From Jiella avicenniae (GTDB lineage: Bacteria; Pseudomonadota; Alphaproteobacteria; Rhizobiales; Rhizobiaceae), in the NCBI RefSeq assembly GCF_021390325.1, contig NZ_JAJUWU010000023.1, positions 1-64,000 of the forward strand: 64,000 bases of DNA. The letters are read 5' to 3'. The position numbers and the translations under genes are program-made. Position 1 is the first letter of the stretch. Each line of letters begins with the position of its first letter. The notes beneath the pieces are model-generated. The model made no database searches and had not been told where the DNA came from. It saw only the letters and a list, made by a program, of their open reading frames with translations. Below, one piece after another: positions 28,875-37,230 of this stretch.

Positions 28875-29447
28875 ATGTTCATCCAGACCGAAGTCACCCC
28901 CAATCCCGCGACCTTGAAGTTCCTGCCCGGCCGCGTGGTGGTGGAGCGCGGCACCGAGGAATTCTCCTCGATCGAGGACGCCGAGGCACGATCCCCCCTG
29001 GCGGCCCGGCTGATGGCGATCCCGGAGGTCTCCGGCGTCTTCTTCGGCTACGACTTCGTCACCGTGACGAAGAGCGCCGCCGAGTGGCAGCACCTGAAGC
29101 CGGCGATCCTCGCCAACCTGATGGAGCACTTCATGGCCGGCGAGCCGGTCATGGCGCCCACCGGGGCATCGACGGCGAGCGACGGCGACGAGTTCTTCGA
29201 GGCCGCCGACGAGAACACCGTGGCGACGATCAAGGAACTGCTGGAGACCCGGGTGCGCCCGGCCGTCGCCCAGGACGGCGGCGACATCACCTTCCGCGGC
29301 TTCAGGGACGGCACGGTCTATCTCAACATGCGCGGCGCCTGCTCGGGCTGCCCCTCCTCGACGGCGACGCTGAAGCACGGCATCCAGAACCTGTTGCGCC
29401 ACTTCGTGCCGGAGGTACAGTCGGTAGAAGCGGTCGAGGCGGCGTAA
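28875..29447 (+). CDS. NfuA-type Fe-S cluster carrier
   Basis: This encodes a 190-residue protein with an N-terminal Nfu domain (MFIQTEVTPNPATLKFLPG, then PLAARLMAIPEVSGVFFG). The C-terminal NifU-like domain carries the cluster-binding C156-x2-C159 in RGACSGCPSS. It would receive 4Fe-4S clusters and pass them to client enzymes; MiaB, encoded in the same block, is a known client type. ATG 28875 gives the standard N-terminus. It is followed by an inserted vapBC pair before tsaB. Confidence 0.93.
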   Translation: MFIQTEVTPNPATLKFLPGRVVVERGTEEFSSIEDAEARSPLAARLMAIPEVSGVFFGYDFVTVTKSAAEWQHLKPAILANLMEHFMAGEPVMAPTGASTASDGDEFFEAADENTVATIKELLETRVRPAVAQDGGDITFRGFRDGTVYLNMRGACSGCPSSTATLKHGIQNLLRHFVPEVQSVEAVEAA

Positions 29448-29535
29448 TCGACCCGACGGTCTGCAGAAATTGCGACTACTCTGTCATCATCAGCGACCGC
29501 CCGAGCGAGCGGTCGAACGTCGAGGGGCCAAGCAG

Positions 29536-29805
29536 ATGAGAGTTTCGATCGCAGAGGCCGAGGAGCGGTTGACCGAGCTTGCGGACAGGGCCGCCGCCGG
29601 TGAGGAGGTGATCTTGACGCGTGATGACAAAGCGGTAGCCCGTCTGCTCCCGGTTGAGAACACGAACGAGAACACGAAGAAGCGGACGATCGACAGGGAC
29701 GTGATCAGAGCCTTGCAGGCCGAGGTGCGGGCCAAGGCTTCACCCGGACCGTGCGCGGCTCGCAGCCAGGACTTTCTCTACGATGAGTATGGCCTTCCGG
29801 CTTGA
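29536..29805 (+). CDS. vapB: VapB/Phd-type antitoxin
   Basis: This encodes an 89-residue protein with the Phd/YefM fold pattern: MRVSIAEAEERLTELADRAA, then GEEVILTRDDKAVARLLP. Its C-terminus ends QDFLYDEYGLPA, typical of the toxin-neutralising tail of VapB partners. It would bind its own promoter and the VapC active site. The stop overlaps the toxin TTG start by four bases (TTGA). Promoter elements were not resolved in the 88 bases after nfuA. Confidence 0.87.
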   Translation: MRVSIAEAEERLTELADRAAAGEEVILTRDDKAVARLLPVENTNENTKKRTIDRDVIRALQAEVRAKASPGPCAARSQDFLYDEYGLPA

Positions 29806-30185
29806 TCGTCCTGGATACCTCGGCACTGATGGGGATACTCCTCGCCGAACCGGAAGCGGAAGCTTGCACCGTCGCGCTGGAGCGGGCCGACCGCGTGCTG
29901 ATTTCCGCAGGCACACTTGCCGAAGCGCTGATCGTCGCCGCACGGCGCGGATTTGGTCCTCAGATGGAAAATCTGATTTTAGACATCGGCCCGGAGGTCG
30001 CCGCGGTCGATCGGGCCGCAGCCGAAGGCGCGGCGAAGGCATATGCCCGCTGGGGAAAAGGGTTTCACCACGCCAGGCTGAACTACGGTGACTGCTTCGC
30101 GTATGAGCTTGCCGACCGGCATTCCTGCGCGCTTCTCTATATCGGGAGCGACTTTGCGCAGACCGACATACCGGCTGTCCGCTGA
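29802..30185 (+). CDS. vapC: VapC-type PIN-domain ribonuclease toxin
   Basis: This encodes a 127-residue PIN domain with the acidic metal-binding set intact: D5 in MIVLDTSALM, E41 in TLAEALIVA, D97 in LNYGDCFAYELA and D117 in GSDFAQTDI. VapC toxins cut tRNA or rRNA at specific sites. The start is TTG at 29802, giving MIVLDTSAL; no later start would keep the first catalytic aspartate. It lies between nfuA and tsaB, genes that are normally neighbours, so the pair is an insertion into a core block. Confidence 0.92.
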   Translation: MIVLDTSALMGILLAEPEAEACTVALERADRVLISAGTLAEALIVAARRGFGPQMENLILDIGPEVAAVDRAAAEGAAKAYARWGKGFHHARLNYGDCFAYELADRHSCALLYIGSDFAQTDIPAVR

Positions 30186-30246
30186 GGCCCGTCCCGACTT
30201 GTCGGATCAGGCCACGGCGATCGGCCACCAGTCCTCCCCGAGCCCC

Positions 30247-30999
30247 ATGCCACCCTTGATCCTCGCCCTCGATACCGCCTTTGCCCGCTGCACGGCCGCC
30301 GTCTTCGATCCATCCGGCGAGGGCCGGCTCCTTGCGAGTGCCGAGCCGGAAATCGGCACCGGCCATGCCGAACGGCTCACCGGTGTCGTCGACGCGGTTC
30401 TCGCCGAAGCCGGCGCCGGCTATCGCGATCTGTCCCGCATCGTCGTGACCACCGGCCCCGGCTCCTTCACCGGCATCCGCGTCGGCGTCGCAGCGGCGCG
30501 CGGTCTTTCGCTCGCTCTCGACATTCCGGCCGTCGGCGTCTCGACTCTCCAAGCGCTCGCCGGCGGCGCGGTCACGAACGAGGATGGCGGCGCGAAGGCC
30601 GTGCCGGTTCTCGCCGTCGTCGACGCCAGGCGCGGCGAAGTCTATGCGGCCCTGTTTTCGGGCGGCGGGGCGATGCTTTCGGGTCCGGCGGCGCTTCAGC
30701 CGTCGGGTCTTGCGGCGTTTCTTGCCGGAGCCGCCGAAGGGCAGCCCGTGGCACCGCGCGGAGCCGGCGGCCCGCTTCGCCTCGTCGGCAGCGGCTCGGC
30801 GATCGCGGAGGCCACTCTCTCCGGCGTGGCCACGACGATCGTCGCCGACACCGATCGGATCGACCCGGAGATCCTCGCCCGGCTGGGCGCTGGCGCGCAG
30901 ACCGGCGAACCGCCGCGCCCGCTCTATCTGCGGGGCGCCGACGCCAAGCCCTCCTCCGCGCCTTCGCTGCGCGGCGAGCGGACGGAAAGCATTCCCTAA
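30247..30999 (+). CDS. tsaB: tRNA threonylcarbamoyladenosine synthesis protein TsaB
   Basis: This encodes a 250-residue ASKHA-fold protein starting MPPLILALDTAFARCTAAVF, with the hallmark VVTTGPGSFTGIRVGVAAAR. TsaB scaffolds TsaD and TsaE to make t6A37 in ANN-decoding tRNAs. A second conserved region is VLAVVDARRGEVYAALF. The Ala/Gly-rich C-terminal half ends PRPLYLRGADAKPS, as in relatives. It is followed by rimI, the usual order in rhizobia. Confidence 0.95.
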   Translation: MPPLILALDTAFARCTAAVFDPSGEGRLLASAEPEIGTGHAERLTGVVDAVLAEAGAGYRDLSRIVVTTGPGSFTGIRVGVAAARGLSLALDIPAVGVSTLQALAGGAVTNEDGGAKAVPVLAVVDARRGEVYAALFSGGGAMLSGPAALQPSGLAAFLAGAAEGQPVAPRGAGGPLRLVGSGSAIAEATLSGVATTIVADTDRIDPEILARLGAGAQTGEPPRPLYLRGADAKPSSAPSLRGERTESIP

Positions 31000-31128
31000 T
31001 CGAGCGTCGGCTATCATAGTGTAATCGGTAGAAGAGCCCGTCCGGCGATCGCGTCCGGCACGTCCCGGGGTGCATTGCGCGAGCGCCCTCGGACGATGGT
31101 GGCGGGCCGGCATCGGGAGGATCGCGTC

Positions 31129-31656
31129 ATGTATTGGTTCTTGCCCTGGGTCTGGACGGCGAACTGGCTGGAGACCTTTCTCGGCCACGGCGAGCCCGTG
31201 GTGACGGAACTCACCGACGATCAGCTCGACGGGGCCGCCGAGCTGCACAGCGCCGCCTTCGACCAGCCGTGGTCGGGCGACGAACTCGGCACCCTTCTCG
31301 CCCAGCGGGGCAGCTTCGGCTACGTCGCGCGGCATCTCGGCGCGCCCCAGGCGGGGCCGCTCGGCTTCGTCCTCGCGCGCAACATCGCCGGCGAGGCGGA
31401 GATCCTGACGATCACCGTCTCCCCGCGCAGCCGCCGCGCGGGCATCGGCCGCCTGCTGATGGATCACGTGCTGCAGAAGCTCCACGCCGAGCGCGCGCAT
31501 TCGCTGTTTCTCGAGGTCGACGAGGAGAACGAGGCGGCCTTGAGGCTTTACAAGCGGCTGCGTTTCGAGGAAGTGGGACGACGCCCCGCCTATTATCAGC
31601 ATCCCGATGGTCGGCGGACCAGCGCCCTCACCCTGAAGCGGAGCCTGTCCCGCTGA
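31129..31656 (+). CDS. rimI: RimI-like ribosomal protein N-acetyltransferase
   Basis: This encodes a 175-residue GNAT protein. The acetyl-CoA loop is SRRAGIGRLLMDHVLQKL. The other motifs are GEAEILTITVSP before it and LFLEVDEENEAALRLYKRLR after it, the typical RimI pattern. It should acetylate S18 or related N-termini. ATG 31129 is preferred over 31075 because GGGAGG lies eight bases upstream. The N-terminal YWFLPWVWTANWLETF stretch is hydrophobic and precedes the GNAT core. It ends four bases before the acyltransferase frame; in many rhizobia a fur/mur gene lies in between, and it is absent here. Confidence 0.88.
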   Translation: MYWFLPWVWTANWLETFLGHGEPVVTELTDDQLDGAAELHSAAFDQPWSGDELGTLLAQRGSFGYVARHLGAPQAGPLGFVLARNIAGEAEILTITVSPRSRRAGIGRLLMDHVLQKLHAERAHSLFLEVDEENEAALRLYKRLRFEEVGRRPAYYQHPDGRRTSALTLKRSLSR

Positions 31657-31660
31657 ACGG

Positions 31661-32542
31661 GTGGCGACGGCGCAGGAGCCCGACGATCCCTTCGAAGCCC
31701 GGCAAACCCGCCATGCCACGCCAGACAGTGCGCCGACAGACCGAGCCGTCATGATCGCCCGGCTGCGCGTCGCCTTCGTCGCCTTCGTGCTCGTCGCCCA
31801 GACGCTGCTGCTCTGGCCGCTGCAGGCGCTCGCCATGCGCCGCGGCTGGCCGCTGCAGCGCAAGCTGCCGCATCTGTGGCACGTCGTCGCCTGCCACGTC
31901 GCCGGGGTGAAGGTGAAGGTGGTGGGAAAACCCGCCGCGGGGCGCCCGCTGCTCCTCGTGTCGAACCACCAGTCCTGGTCGGACATCATGGTGCTCGGCC
32001 GGGTGATGCCCCTCTCCTTCATCGCCAAGGCGGAGGTCAGCAGTTGGCCGGCCTTCGGCCTTCTGGCGAGGCTCCAGCGCACCGTCTTCGTCGAGCGCGA
32101 GGCGCGCGGGCGCACCGGTCGTCACGCCTCGCAGATCGCCGAGCGGCTTTCGGAAGGCGACGCCATGGTGCTGTTCGCCGAAGGCACGACGTCGGACGGC
32201 AACGAGGTCCTGCCCTTCCGCACCGCGCTGTTCGGCGCCGCGCAGATGGCGCTGCGCGATTCCACCTCCGGCTCGGTGCTGGTCCAGCCCGTCGCCGTCG
32301 CCTATACCCATGCCAACGGCCTGCCGCTCGGCCGCTATCATCGCCCGCTGGCCGCTTGGCCGGGCAACGTCGAACTCGCGCCGCATCTCCTCGACTTCCT
32401 CGAGGAGGGCGCGTTCGACGCGACGGTCGTCTTCGGCGAGCCGCTGACCTTCACCGGCACGTCCGATCGCAAGGCGGTCGCGCGGGCCGCCGAGGAAACC
32501 GTCAGGCGCCTTCTGGCCGACGCCCTCGCCGGGAGAGTGTGA
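31661..32542 (+). CDS. olsA: Lysophospholipid acyltransferase, probably OlsA-type
   Basis: This encodes a PlsC-family acyltransferase with one N-terminal membrane segment (RVAFVAFVLVAQTLLLWPLQ), the catalytic NHQSWSD (NHx4D) motif and FAEGTTSDG (motif III). The family acylates lysophosphatidic acid. In Sinorhizobium the gene at this position, before miaB, is OlsA, which acylates lyso-ornithine lipid; the window also contains olsB. The OlsA assignment is from position and family, not from specificity residues. The start is uncertain: GTG 31661 as given, or ATG 31751 just before the membrane segment. Confidence 0.8.
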   Translation: MATAQEPDDPFEARQTRHATPDSAPTDRAVMIARLRVAFVAFVLVAQTLLLWPLQALAMRRGWPLQRKLPHLWHVVACHVAGVKVKVVGKPAAGRPLLLVSNHQSWSDIMVLGRVMPLSFIAKAEVSSWPAFGLLARLQRTVFVEREARGRTGRHASQIAERLSEGDAMVLFAEGTTSDGNEVLPFRTALFGAAQMALRDSTSGSVLVQPVAVAYTHANGLPLGRYHRPLAAWPGNVELAPHLLDFLEEGAFDATVVFGEPLTFTGTSDRKAVARAAEETVRRLLADALAGRV

Positions 32543-32716
32543 CGGAGCGGACGCGTCGGCGCCCCTGCCCGCCGGATCGAGAACGAAAAGCGGCCGCGGT
32601 GCTTGCGCAAAGTCACGATGCCGTCGATATATGACGTTAGACCTCGAGGCAGGACGAGAGTTTCGGGCGTTTCCCGCGTCCGACCGCAATGAACGAGAGC
32701 CTGAACTGAAGGGCGC

Positions 32717-34144
32717 ATGAGCGATACGAGGCAAGCGACACTTTCGCCGACGCAGCGAGCCGGTTCGCGCAAGGTCTTCATCAAGACATATGGCTGCCAG
32801 ATGAACGTCTACGACAGCCAGCGCATGGGCGATGCGCTGGCGGGTGGCGGCTATGTGACGACCGAAGCGATGGAGGAGGCCGATCTCGTTCTCCTCAACA
32901 CATGCCACATCCGCGAGAAGGCCGCCGAGAAGATCTATTCCGAGCTCGGCCGCATCCGCGTGATGAAGGCCGAGCGCGCGGCCGCGGGCAAGGACCTGCG
33001 CGTCGCCGTCGCCGGCTGCGTCGCCCAGGCGGAAGGCCGGGAGATCATCGCCCGGGCGCCGGTCGTCGATCTCGTCATCGGGCCTCAGACCTACCATCGC
33101 CTTCCGCAGGCGCTGTCGCGGGTCGAGAAGGGCGAGCGGGTGGTCGAGACTGACTATGCCGTCGAGGACAAGTTCGAGCATCTGCCCAAGGCAGGCAAGC
33201 GGGAGATCGGCGCCCGCGGCGTCACCGCTTTCCTCACCGTCCAGGAGGGCTGCGACAAGTTCTGCACCTTCTGCGTCGTCCCCTATACCCGCGGCGCAGA
33301 GGTCTCGCGACCGCTCGCCCAGATCCTCGACGAGGCTCGCCGCCTCGCCGACGCCGGGGTGCGCGAGGCGACCTTGCTCGGCCAGAACGTCAATGCCTGG
33401 CATGGCGAGGATGCTGGCGGCCGGCCGATCGGCCTCGGCGGGCTGCTGCATGCGCTGGCCGAGATTCCGGGGCTCGACCGCCTCCGCTACACCACCTCCC
33501 ATCCGCGCGACATGGACGACGAGCTGATCGCCGCCCACCGCGACCTGCCGCAGCTCATGCCCTATCTCCACCTGCCGGTGCAGTCGGGCTCCGACGCCAT
33601 CCTGAAAGCCATGAACCGCCGCCATACGGGCGAGGACTATCTGCGGCTGATCGAGCGCATCCGGGCGGCCCGGCCGGACATCGCGCTGTCGGGCGACTTC
33701 ATCGTCGGCTTTCCCGGCGAGAGCGAAGCGGATTTCGAGGCGACCATGCGCCTCGTCGAGGCCGTCGGCTACGCCTCGGCCTTTTCGTTCAAATATTCGC
33801 CCCGGCCCGGCACGCCCGGGGCCGAGCTTGCCGGCCATGTCGACGAAGCCGTGAAGAGCGAACGCCTCGCCCGCCTGCAGGAGCTGCTGCGGCGCCAGCA
33901 GCTGGCGTTTTCCGAAAGCCTCGTCGGCCAGAAGCTGAGCGTCCTCGTCGAGAAGCCCGGTCGACGCCCCGGCCAGATCGTCGGCCGCTCCCCCTATCTG
34001 CAGCCGGTGGTGATGGACGAGAACGCCGGAAGCGTCGGCGACGTCGTGACCGTCGAAATCGCCGGCGCCGTCGCCAATTCGCTGATCGCCCTGGGCGCCT
34101 CCGATGCCAGAAGCGCCCTCACAGGAGGCCCGGTTGCCGCGTAA
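32717..34144 (+). CDS. miaB: tRNA-2-methylthio-N6-dimethylallyladenosine synthase
   Basis: This encodes a 475-residue radical-SAM methylthiotransferase that modifies A37 of UNN-decoding tRNAs. The N-terminal UPF0004 domain has the cysteines of [15 protein letters not shown] and [11 protein letters not shown], plus [10 protein letters not shown], for one cluster. The radical-SAM motif is [17 protein letters not shown]-terminal TRAM domain follows ([20 protein letters not shown]). Length and order are standard. It is the first of a translationally coupled run; the phoH start lies inside its 3' end. Confidence 0.97.
   Translation: MSDTRQATLSPTQRAGSRKVFIKTYGCQMNVYDSQRMGDALAGGGYVTTEAMEEADLVLLNTCHIREKAAEKIYSELGRIRVMKAERAAAGKDLRVAVAGCVAQAEGREIIARAPVVDLVIGPQTYHRLPQALSRVEKGERVVETDYAVEDKFEHLPKAGKREIGARGVTAFLTVQEGCDKFCTFCVVPYTRGAEVSRPLAQILDEARRLADAGVREATLLGQNVNAWHGEDAGGRPIGLGGLLHALAEIPGLDRLRYTTSHPRDMDDELIAAHRDLPQLMPYLHLPVQSGSDAILKAMNRRHTGEDYLRLIERIRAARPDIALSGDFIVGFPGESEADFEATMRLVEAVGYASAFSFKYSPRPGTPGAELAGHVDEAVKSERLARLQELLRRQQLAFSESLVGQKLSVLVEKPGRRPGQIVGRSPYLQPVVMDENAGSVGDVVTVEIAGAVANSLIALGASDARSALTGGPVAA
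34123..34128 (+). promoter_or_regulatory. Shine-Dalgarno that decides the phoH start
   Basis: A perfect AGGAGG sits inside the last codons of miaB, five bases before TTG 34134. The alternatives, ATG 34104 and ATG 34191, have no comparable site. This favours a TTG start with an 11-base overlap and translational coupling. Confidence 0.8.
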
Positions 34145-35192
34145 CGTGACGCCCGATCCGAGACAGAATGCGAAACAGGGCGCCTCGGACATGGCGCATA
34201 TCGTTCTCAACTTCGAGGACAACCGGCTCGCCAGCTCGCTGTTCGGCCAGTTCGACGAGCATCTCGCGCTGATCGAGCAGAAGCTCGGGGTCGATGCGCG
34301 GGCGCGCGGCAACAAGGTCGAGATCCGCGGCGAGGCATCGGCCGTCGAGCAGGCGAGGCGGGCCCTCGATCACCTCTACGACCGCCTGCAGGGCAGCGCC
34401 GACATCGGCCCGAAGGACGTCGACGGCGCGGTGCGCATGGCGATCGCCCAGGACGATCAGCTCTATCTGCCGACGCTGGAGAGGAAGGGCCGGATGGCGC
34501 TCGCCCAGATCTCCACCCGCAAGAAGACGATCCATGCCCGCACCCCGACCCAGGACGCCTACATGCGGGCCCTGGACCGCGCCGAACTGGTGTTCGGCGT
34601 CGGGCCGGCCGGCACCGGCAAGACCTATCTCGCGGTCGCTCACGCGGCGCAGCTGCTGGAGCGCGGCCAGGTCGACCGGATCATTCTGACCCGCCCGGCC
34701 GTCGAGGCGGGCGAACGCCTCGGCTTCCTTCCCGGCGACCTCAAGGAGAAGGTCGATCCCTATCTCAGGCCGCTCTACGACGCGCTGCACGACATGATGC
34801 CGGTCGAGAAGGTCGAGCGGGCCCTGGCGGCCGGCGCCATCGAGATCGCGCCGCTCGCCTTCATGCGCGGCCGCACCCTCGCCAATGCCGCGGTGATCCT
34901 CGACGAGGCGCAGAACACCACCTCGATGCAGATGAAGATGTTCCTCACCCGCCTCGGCGAGAATGCCCGCATGGCGGTGACCGGCGATCCCTCGCAGATC
35001 GACCTGCCGCCCGGCCAGAAATCCGGTCTGGTCGAGGCTCTGCGGGTCCTCGACGACGTCCCCAACATCGTCACCGTGCGCTTCGAGGCGAAGGACGTGG
35101 TGCGCCATCCGATGGTCCAGGCGATCGTCGAGGCCTATGAGCGGGACGCCACCGAGCAGCGGAGCGCGAGCGGTCTGCCCCTCGACCGCTGA
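34134..35192 (+). CDS. phoH: PhoH-like ATPase
   Basis: This encodes a 352-residue protein from TTG 34134. The N-terminal part ([20 protein letters not shown]) contains a KH-like RNA-binding region ([20 protein letters not shown]), and a P-loop domain follows. Walker A is [11 protein letters not shown] and Walker B is VILDEAQNT; downstream motifs are [20 protein letters not shown] and IDLPPG. This fold is related to the ATPase half of superfamily I helicases. It is conserved beside ybeY, and a joint role in rRNA processing is suspected. Relatives begin about 20 residues before the VLTFE strand, in agreement with the TTG start. Confidence 0.93.
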   Translation: MPRNVTPDPRQNAKQGASDMAHIVLNFEDNRLASSLFGQFDEHLALIEQKLGVDARARGNKVEIRGEASAVEQARRALDHLYDRLQGSADIGPKDVDGAVRMAIAQDDQLYLPTLERKGRMALAQISTRKKTIHARTPTQDAYMRALDRAELVFGVGPAGTGKTYLAVAHAAQLLERGQVDRIILTRPAVEAGERLGFLPGDLKEKVDPYLRPLYDALHDMMPVEKVERALAAGAIEIAPLAFMRGRTLANAAVILDEAQNTTSMQMKMFLTRLGENARMAVTGDPSQIDLPPGQKSGLVEALRVLDDVPNIVTVRFEAKDVVRHPMVQAIVEAYERDATEQRSASGLPLDR

Positions 35193-35253
35193 TGGACGAA
35201 CGGACGAGAGCTTGGTGAGCCGGCAAACGAAACGGCGGGAAAGCCCGGAAGGC

Positions 35254-35862
35254 ATGGAGACGAGAGACGATCGCGACTCGGCGCGCCGGGAGGCGTCCGC
35301 AGAGGAGGAGGAGACGGCCGTCGCTTCCCCCGTGCCCGGCTTTGCCGCGCTGACGGTGGTGATCGGGATCGCGGACGAGGCCTGGTCCGATGCCTTCGGC
35401 GACGCGGATCTCGTCGCTCTGACCCACCGGGCTCTCGCCGCCGCCGCCCGGCATCTGGCGCTTCCGGACGCGATCGAAACCGAAGTCTCGGTGACCTTCG
35501 CGGACGATGCGACGGTCGCCGAGGCCAACCGGGCCTGGCGCGGCAAGGACCGGCCGACCAACATTCTTTCCTTCCCGATGGTCCAGCTCGCGCCGGGCGC
35601 GCTTCCCGGCCCGCTCGCCGGCGACCTGCTGCTCGCCTTCGAGACGCTCGCCCGCGAGGCCGCGGCGGAGGACAAGCCGCTCGCCGACCATCTGACCCAC
35701 CTCCTCGTCCACGGCTTCCTGCATCTGATGGGCCACGACCACGTCGAAGAGGACGAGGCGGCGGCGATGGAGGCGACGGAGATCGCCATTCTTGCCGGCC
35801 TCGGCATCGCCGATCCCTATCGCGACCCGGCACGACGCCCAGCCAGCCATGCAACCGATTGA
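35254..35862 (+). CDS. ybeY: Endoribonuclease YbeY
   Basis: This encodes a 202-residue protein with the metal-binding signature HLLVHGFLHLMGHDH (H-x3-H-x5-H-x-H region) and the family block RGKDRPTNILSFP. YbeY acts in 16S rRNA 3' maturation and ribosome quality control. The first 35 residues are charged and family-atypical, so the true start is unsure. ATG 35254 has GGAAGG close upstream; GTG 35215 would extend it by 13 residues. It follows phoH after about 60 bases in the conserved miaB-phoH-ybeY-corC-lnt run. Confidence 0.92.
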   Translation: METRDDRDSARREASAEEEETAVASPVPGFAALTVVIGIADEAWSDAFGDADLVALTHRALAAAARHLALPDAIETEVSVTFADDATVAEANRAWRGKDRPTNILSFPMVQLAPGALPGPLAGDLLLAFETLAREAAAEDKPLADHLTHLLVHGFLHLMGHDHVEEDEAAAMEATEIAILAGLGIADPYRDPARRPASHATD

Positions 35863-35928
35863 GCCAATCCCGGCGATCGCCTCGCAACCTCAGGGGCGAT
35901 CCTCTATCTTCCGAGGGACGAACGAGCA

Positions 35929-37020
35929 TTGAGCGAGACGATGTCACGTGAGGATCATGCGGCGGATCGGCCGGCCCCGGGGCCCGCGACCGCCAGCGAC
36001 GACACCAGCAGCGACGATCGAAGTCGCTACGCCTCTCCCCCTCAGTCTTCGAACGGCCATGGCGGGCGGGGGTTCTTCGACGGCCTGTTCGAGCGCTTGC
36101 GGCCGCGGATGCCGCGCCTCGTCCGCGAGGATCTGACCAAGGCGCTTCTGACCCAAGGTCCGGAGGCGGACGCCTTCTCGCCCGCAGAGCGGGCGATGCT
36201 CAACAACATCCTCCGGCTGCGGGAAGTCCGGGTCGAGGACGTCATGGTGCCACGCGCCGACATCCGCGCCGTCGAGATCACCACCACGCTCGGCGAGCTG
36301 ATGAAGCAGTTCGAGGCGAGCGGCCATTCGCGCATGCCGGTCTATGGCGAAAGCCTCGACGACCCGCGCGGGATGATCCACATCCGCGACGTGGTCGGCC
36401 ACATCACCCGCGTCGCCCGGCCGGCGAAGCCCTCCGGCAACGGCGCGGCGGCCCGAAAGCCCCGCGCCGGGCTCGACCTTCGCCAGATCAACCTCGCCCG
36501 CAAGGTCGAGGATCTCGGCATCATCCGCAAGGTACTGTTCGTCCCGCCCTCGATGCTGGCGACGGACCTGATGGCGAAGATGCAGGCGGCGCGCATCCAG
36601 ATGGCGCTCGTCATCGACGAATATGGCGGCACCGACGGCCTCGTCTCGCTGGAAGACGTCATCGAGATGGTCGTCGGCAACATCGAGGACGAGCACGACG
36701 ACGAGGCGCCGATGATCATCGAGCGCGGCGACGGCATCTTCTACGCCGATGCCAGGGCCGATCTCGACGAGGTCAAGAAGGTGATCGGCGAGGACTTCGA
36801 CATTTCCGAATACGAGGAGGAGGCCGATACGATCGGCGGCCTCCTGTTTTCCGAACTCGGCCGCGTCCCGGCGCGGGGCGAGGTCGTCCAGGCGGTGCCG
36901 GGCTTCGAATTCCAGGTGCTGGAGGCCGATCCGCGCCGCGTGCGCCGCGTACGGATCATCCGCTTCCGGCAGGGCGAGAAGCGGCGCCGCATCGTCGAGG
37001 GGCTCGCCGACCAGGCCTGA
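35929..37020 (+). CDS. CorC/TlyC-type CBS-domain protein
   Basis: This encodes a 363-residue cytosolic protein. The N-terminal tail is low-complexity, Ser/Asp-rich and probably disordered. A conserved helix follows (ERAMLNNILRLREVRVEDVM), then a CBS pair (VPRADIRAVEITTTLGELMK through IDEYGGTDGLVSLEDVIEMV), and a C-terminal CorC_HlyC domain (EADTIGGLLFSELGRVPARG). Homologues are linked to magnesium/cobalt efflux or called hemolysin-like; the function here is not established. TTG 35929 has GAGGGA ten bases upstream; ATG 35941 is the alternative. It lies directly before lnt, the usual order. Confidence 0.9.
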   Translation: MSETMSREDHAADRPAPGPATASDDTSSDDRSRYASPPQSSNGHGGRGFFDGLFERLRPRMPRLVREDLTKALLTQGPEADAFSPAERAMLNNILRLREVRVEDVMVPRADIRAVEITTTLGELMKQFEASGHSRMPVYGESLDDPRGMIHIRDVVGHITRVARPAKPSGNGAAARKPRAGLDLRQINLARKVEDLGIIRKVLFVPPSMLATDLMAKMQAARIQMALVIDEYGGTDGLVSLEDVIEMVVGNIEDEHDDEAPMIIERGDGIFYADARADLDEVKKVIGEDFDISEYEEEADTIGGLLFSELGRVPARGEVVQAVPGFEFQVLEADPRRVRRVRIIRFRQGEKRRRIVEGLADQA

Positions 37021-37230
37021 GCCGGGCCGGCACGGCGGGGGATCTCCGGCGAACGGCCCGACGGAGGAGACATCCGGCGACGCTCGACGTCTTCGCGGGG
37101 TTGTGCGCCGCGATCAGGCTGGGTCAAGCGATCTGGCGTCCAATCGTATTCTGGGCTAAGTCCGGCCGTCGGGGGTCGAAGGCATTTGCGAGCGGGGCGA
37201 TTGGGCGCGGCGATCAGCCATGGCGACAGA

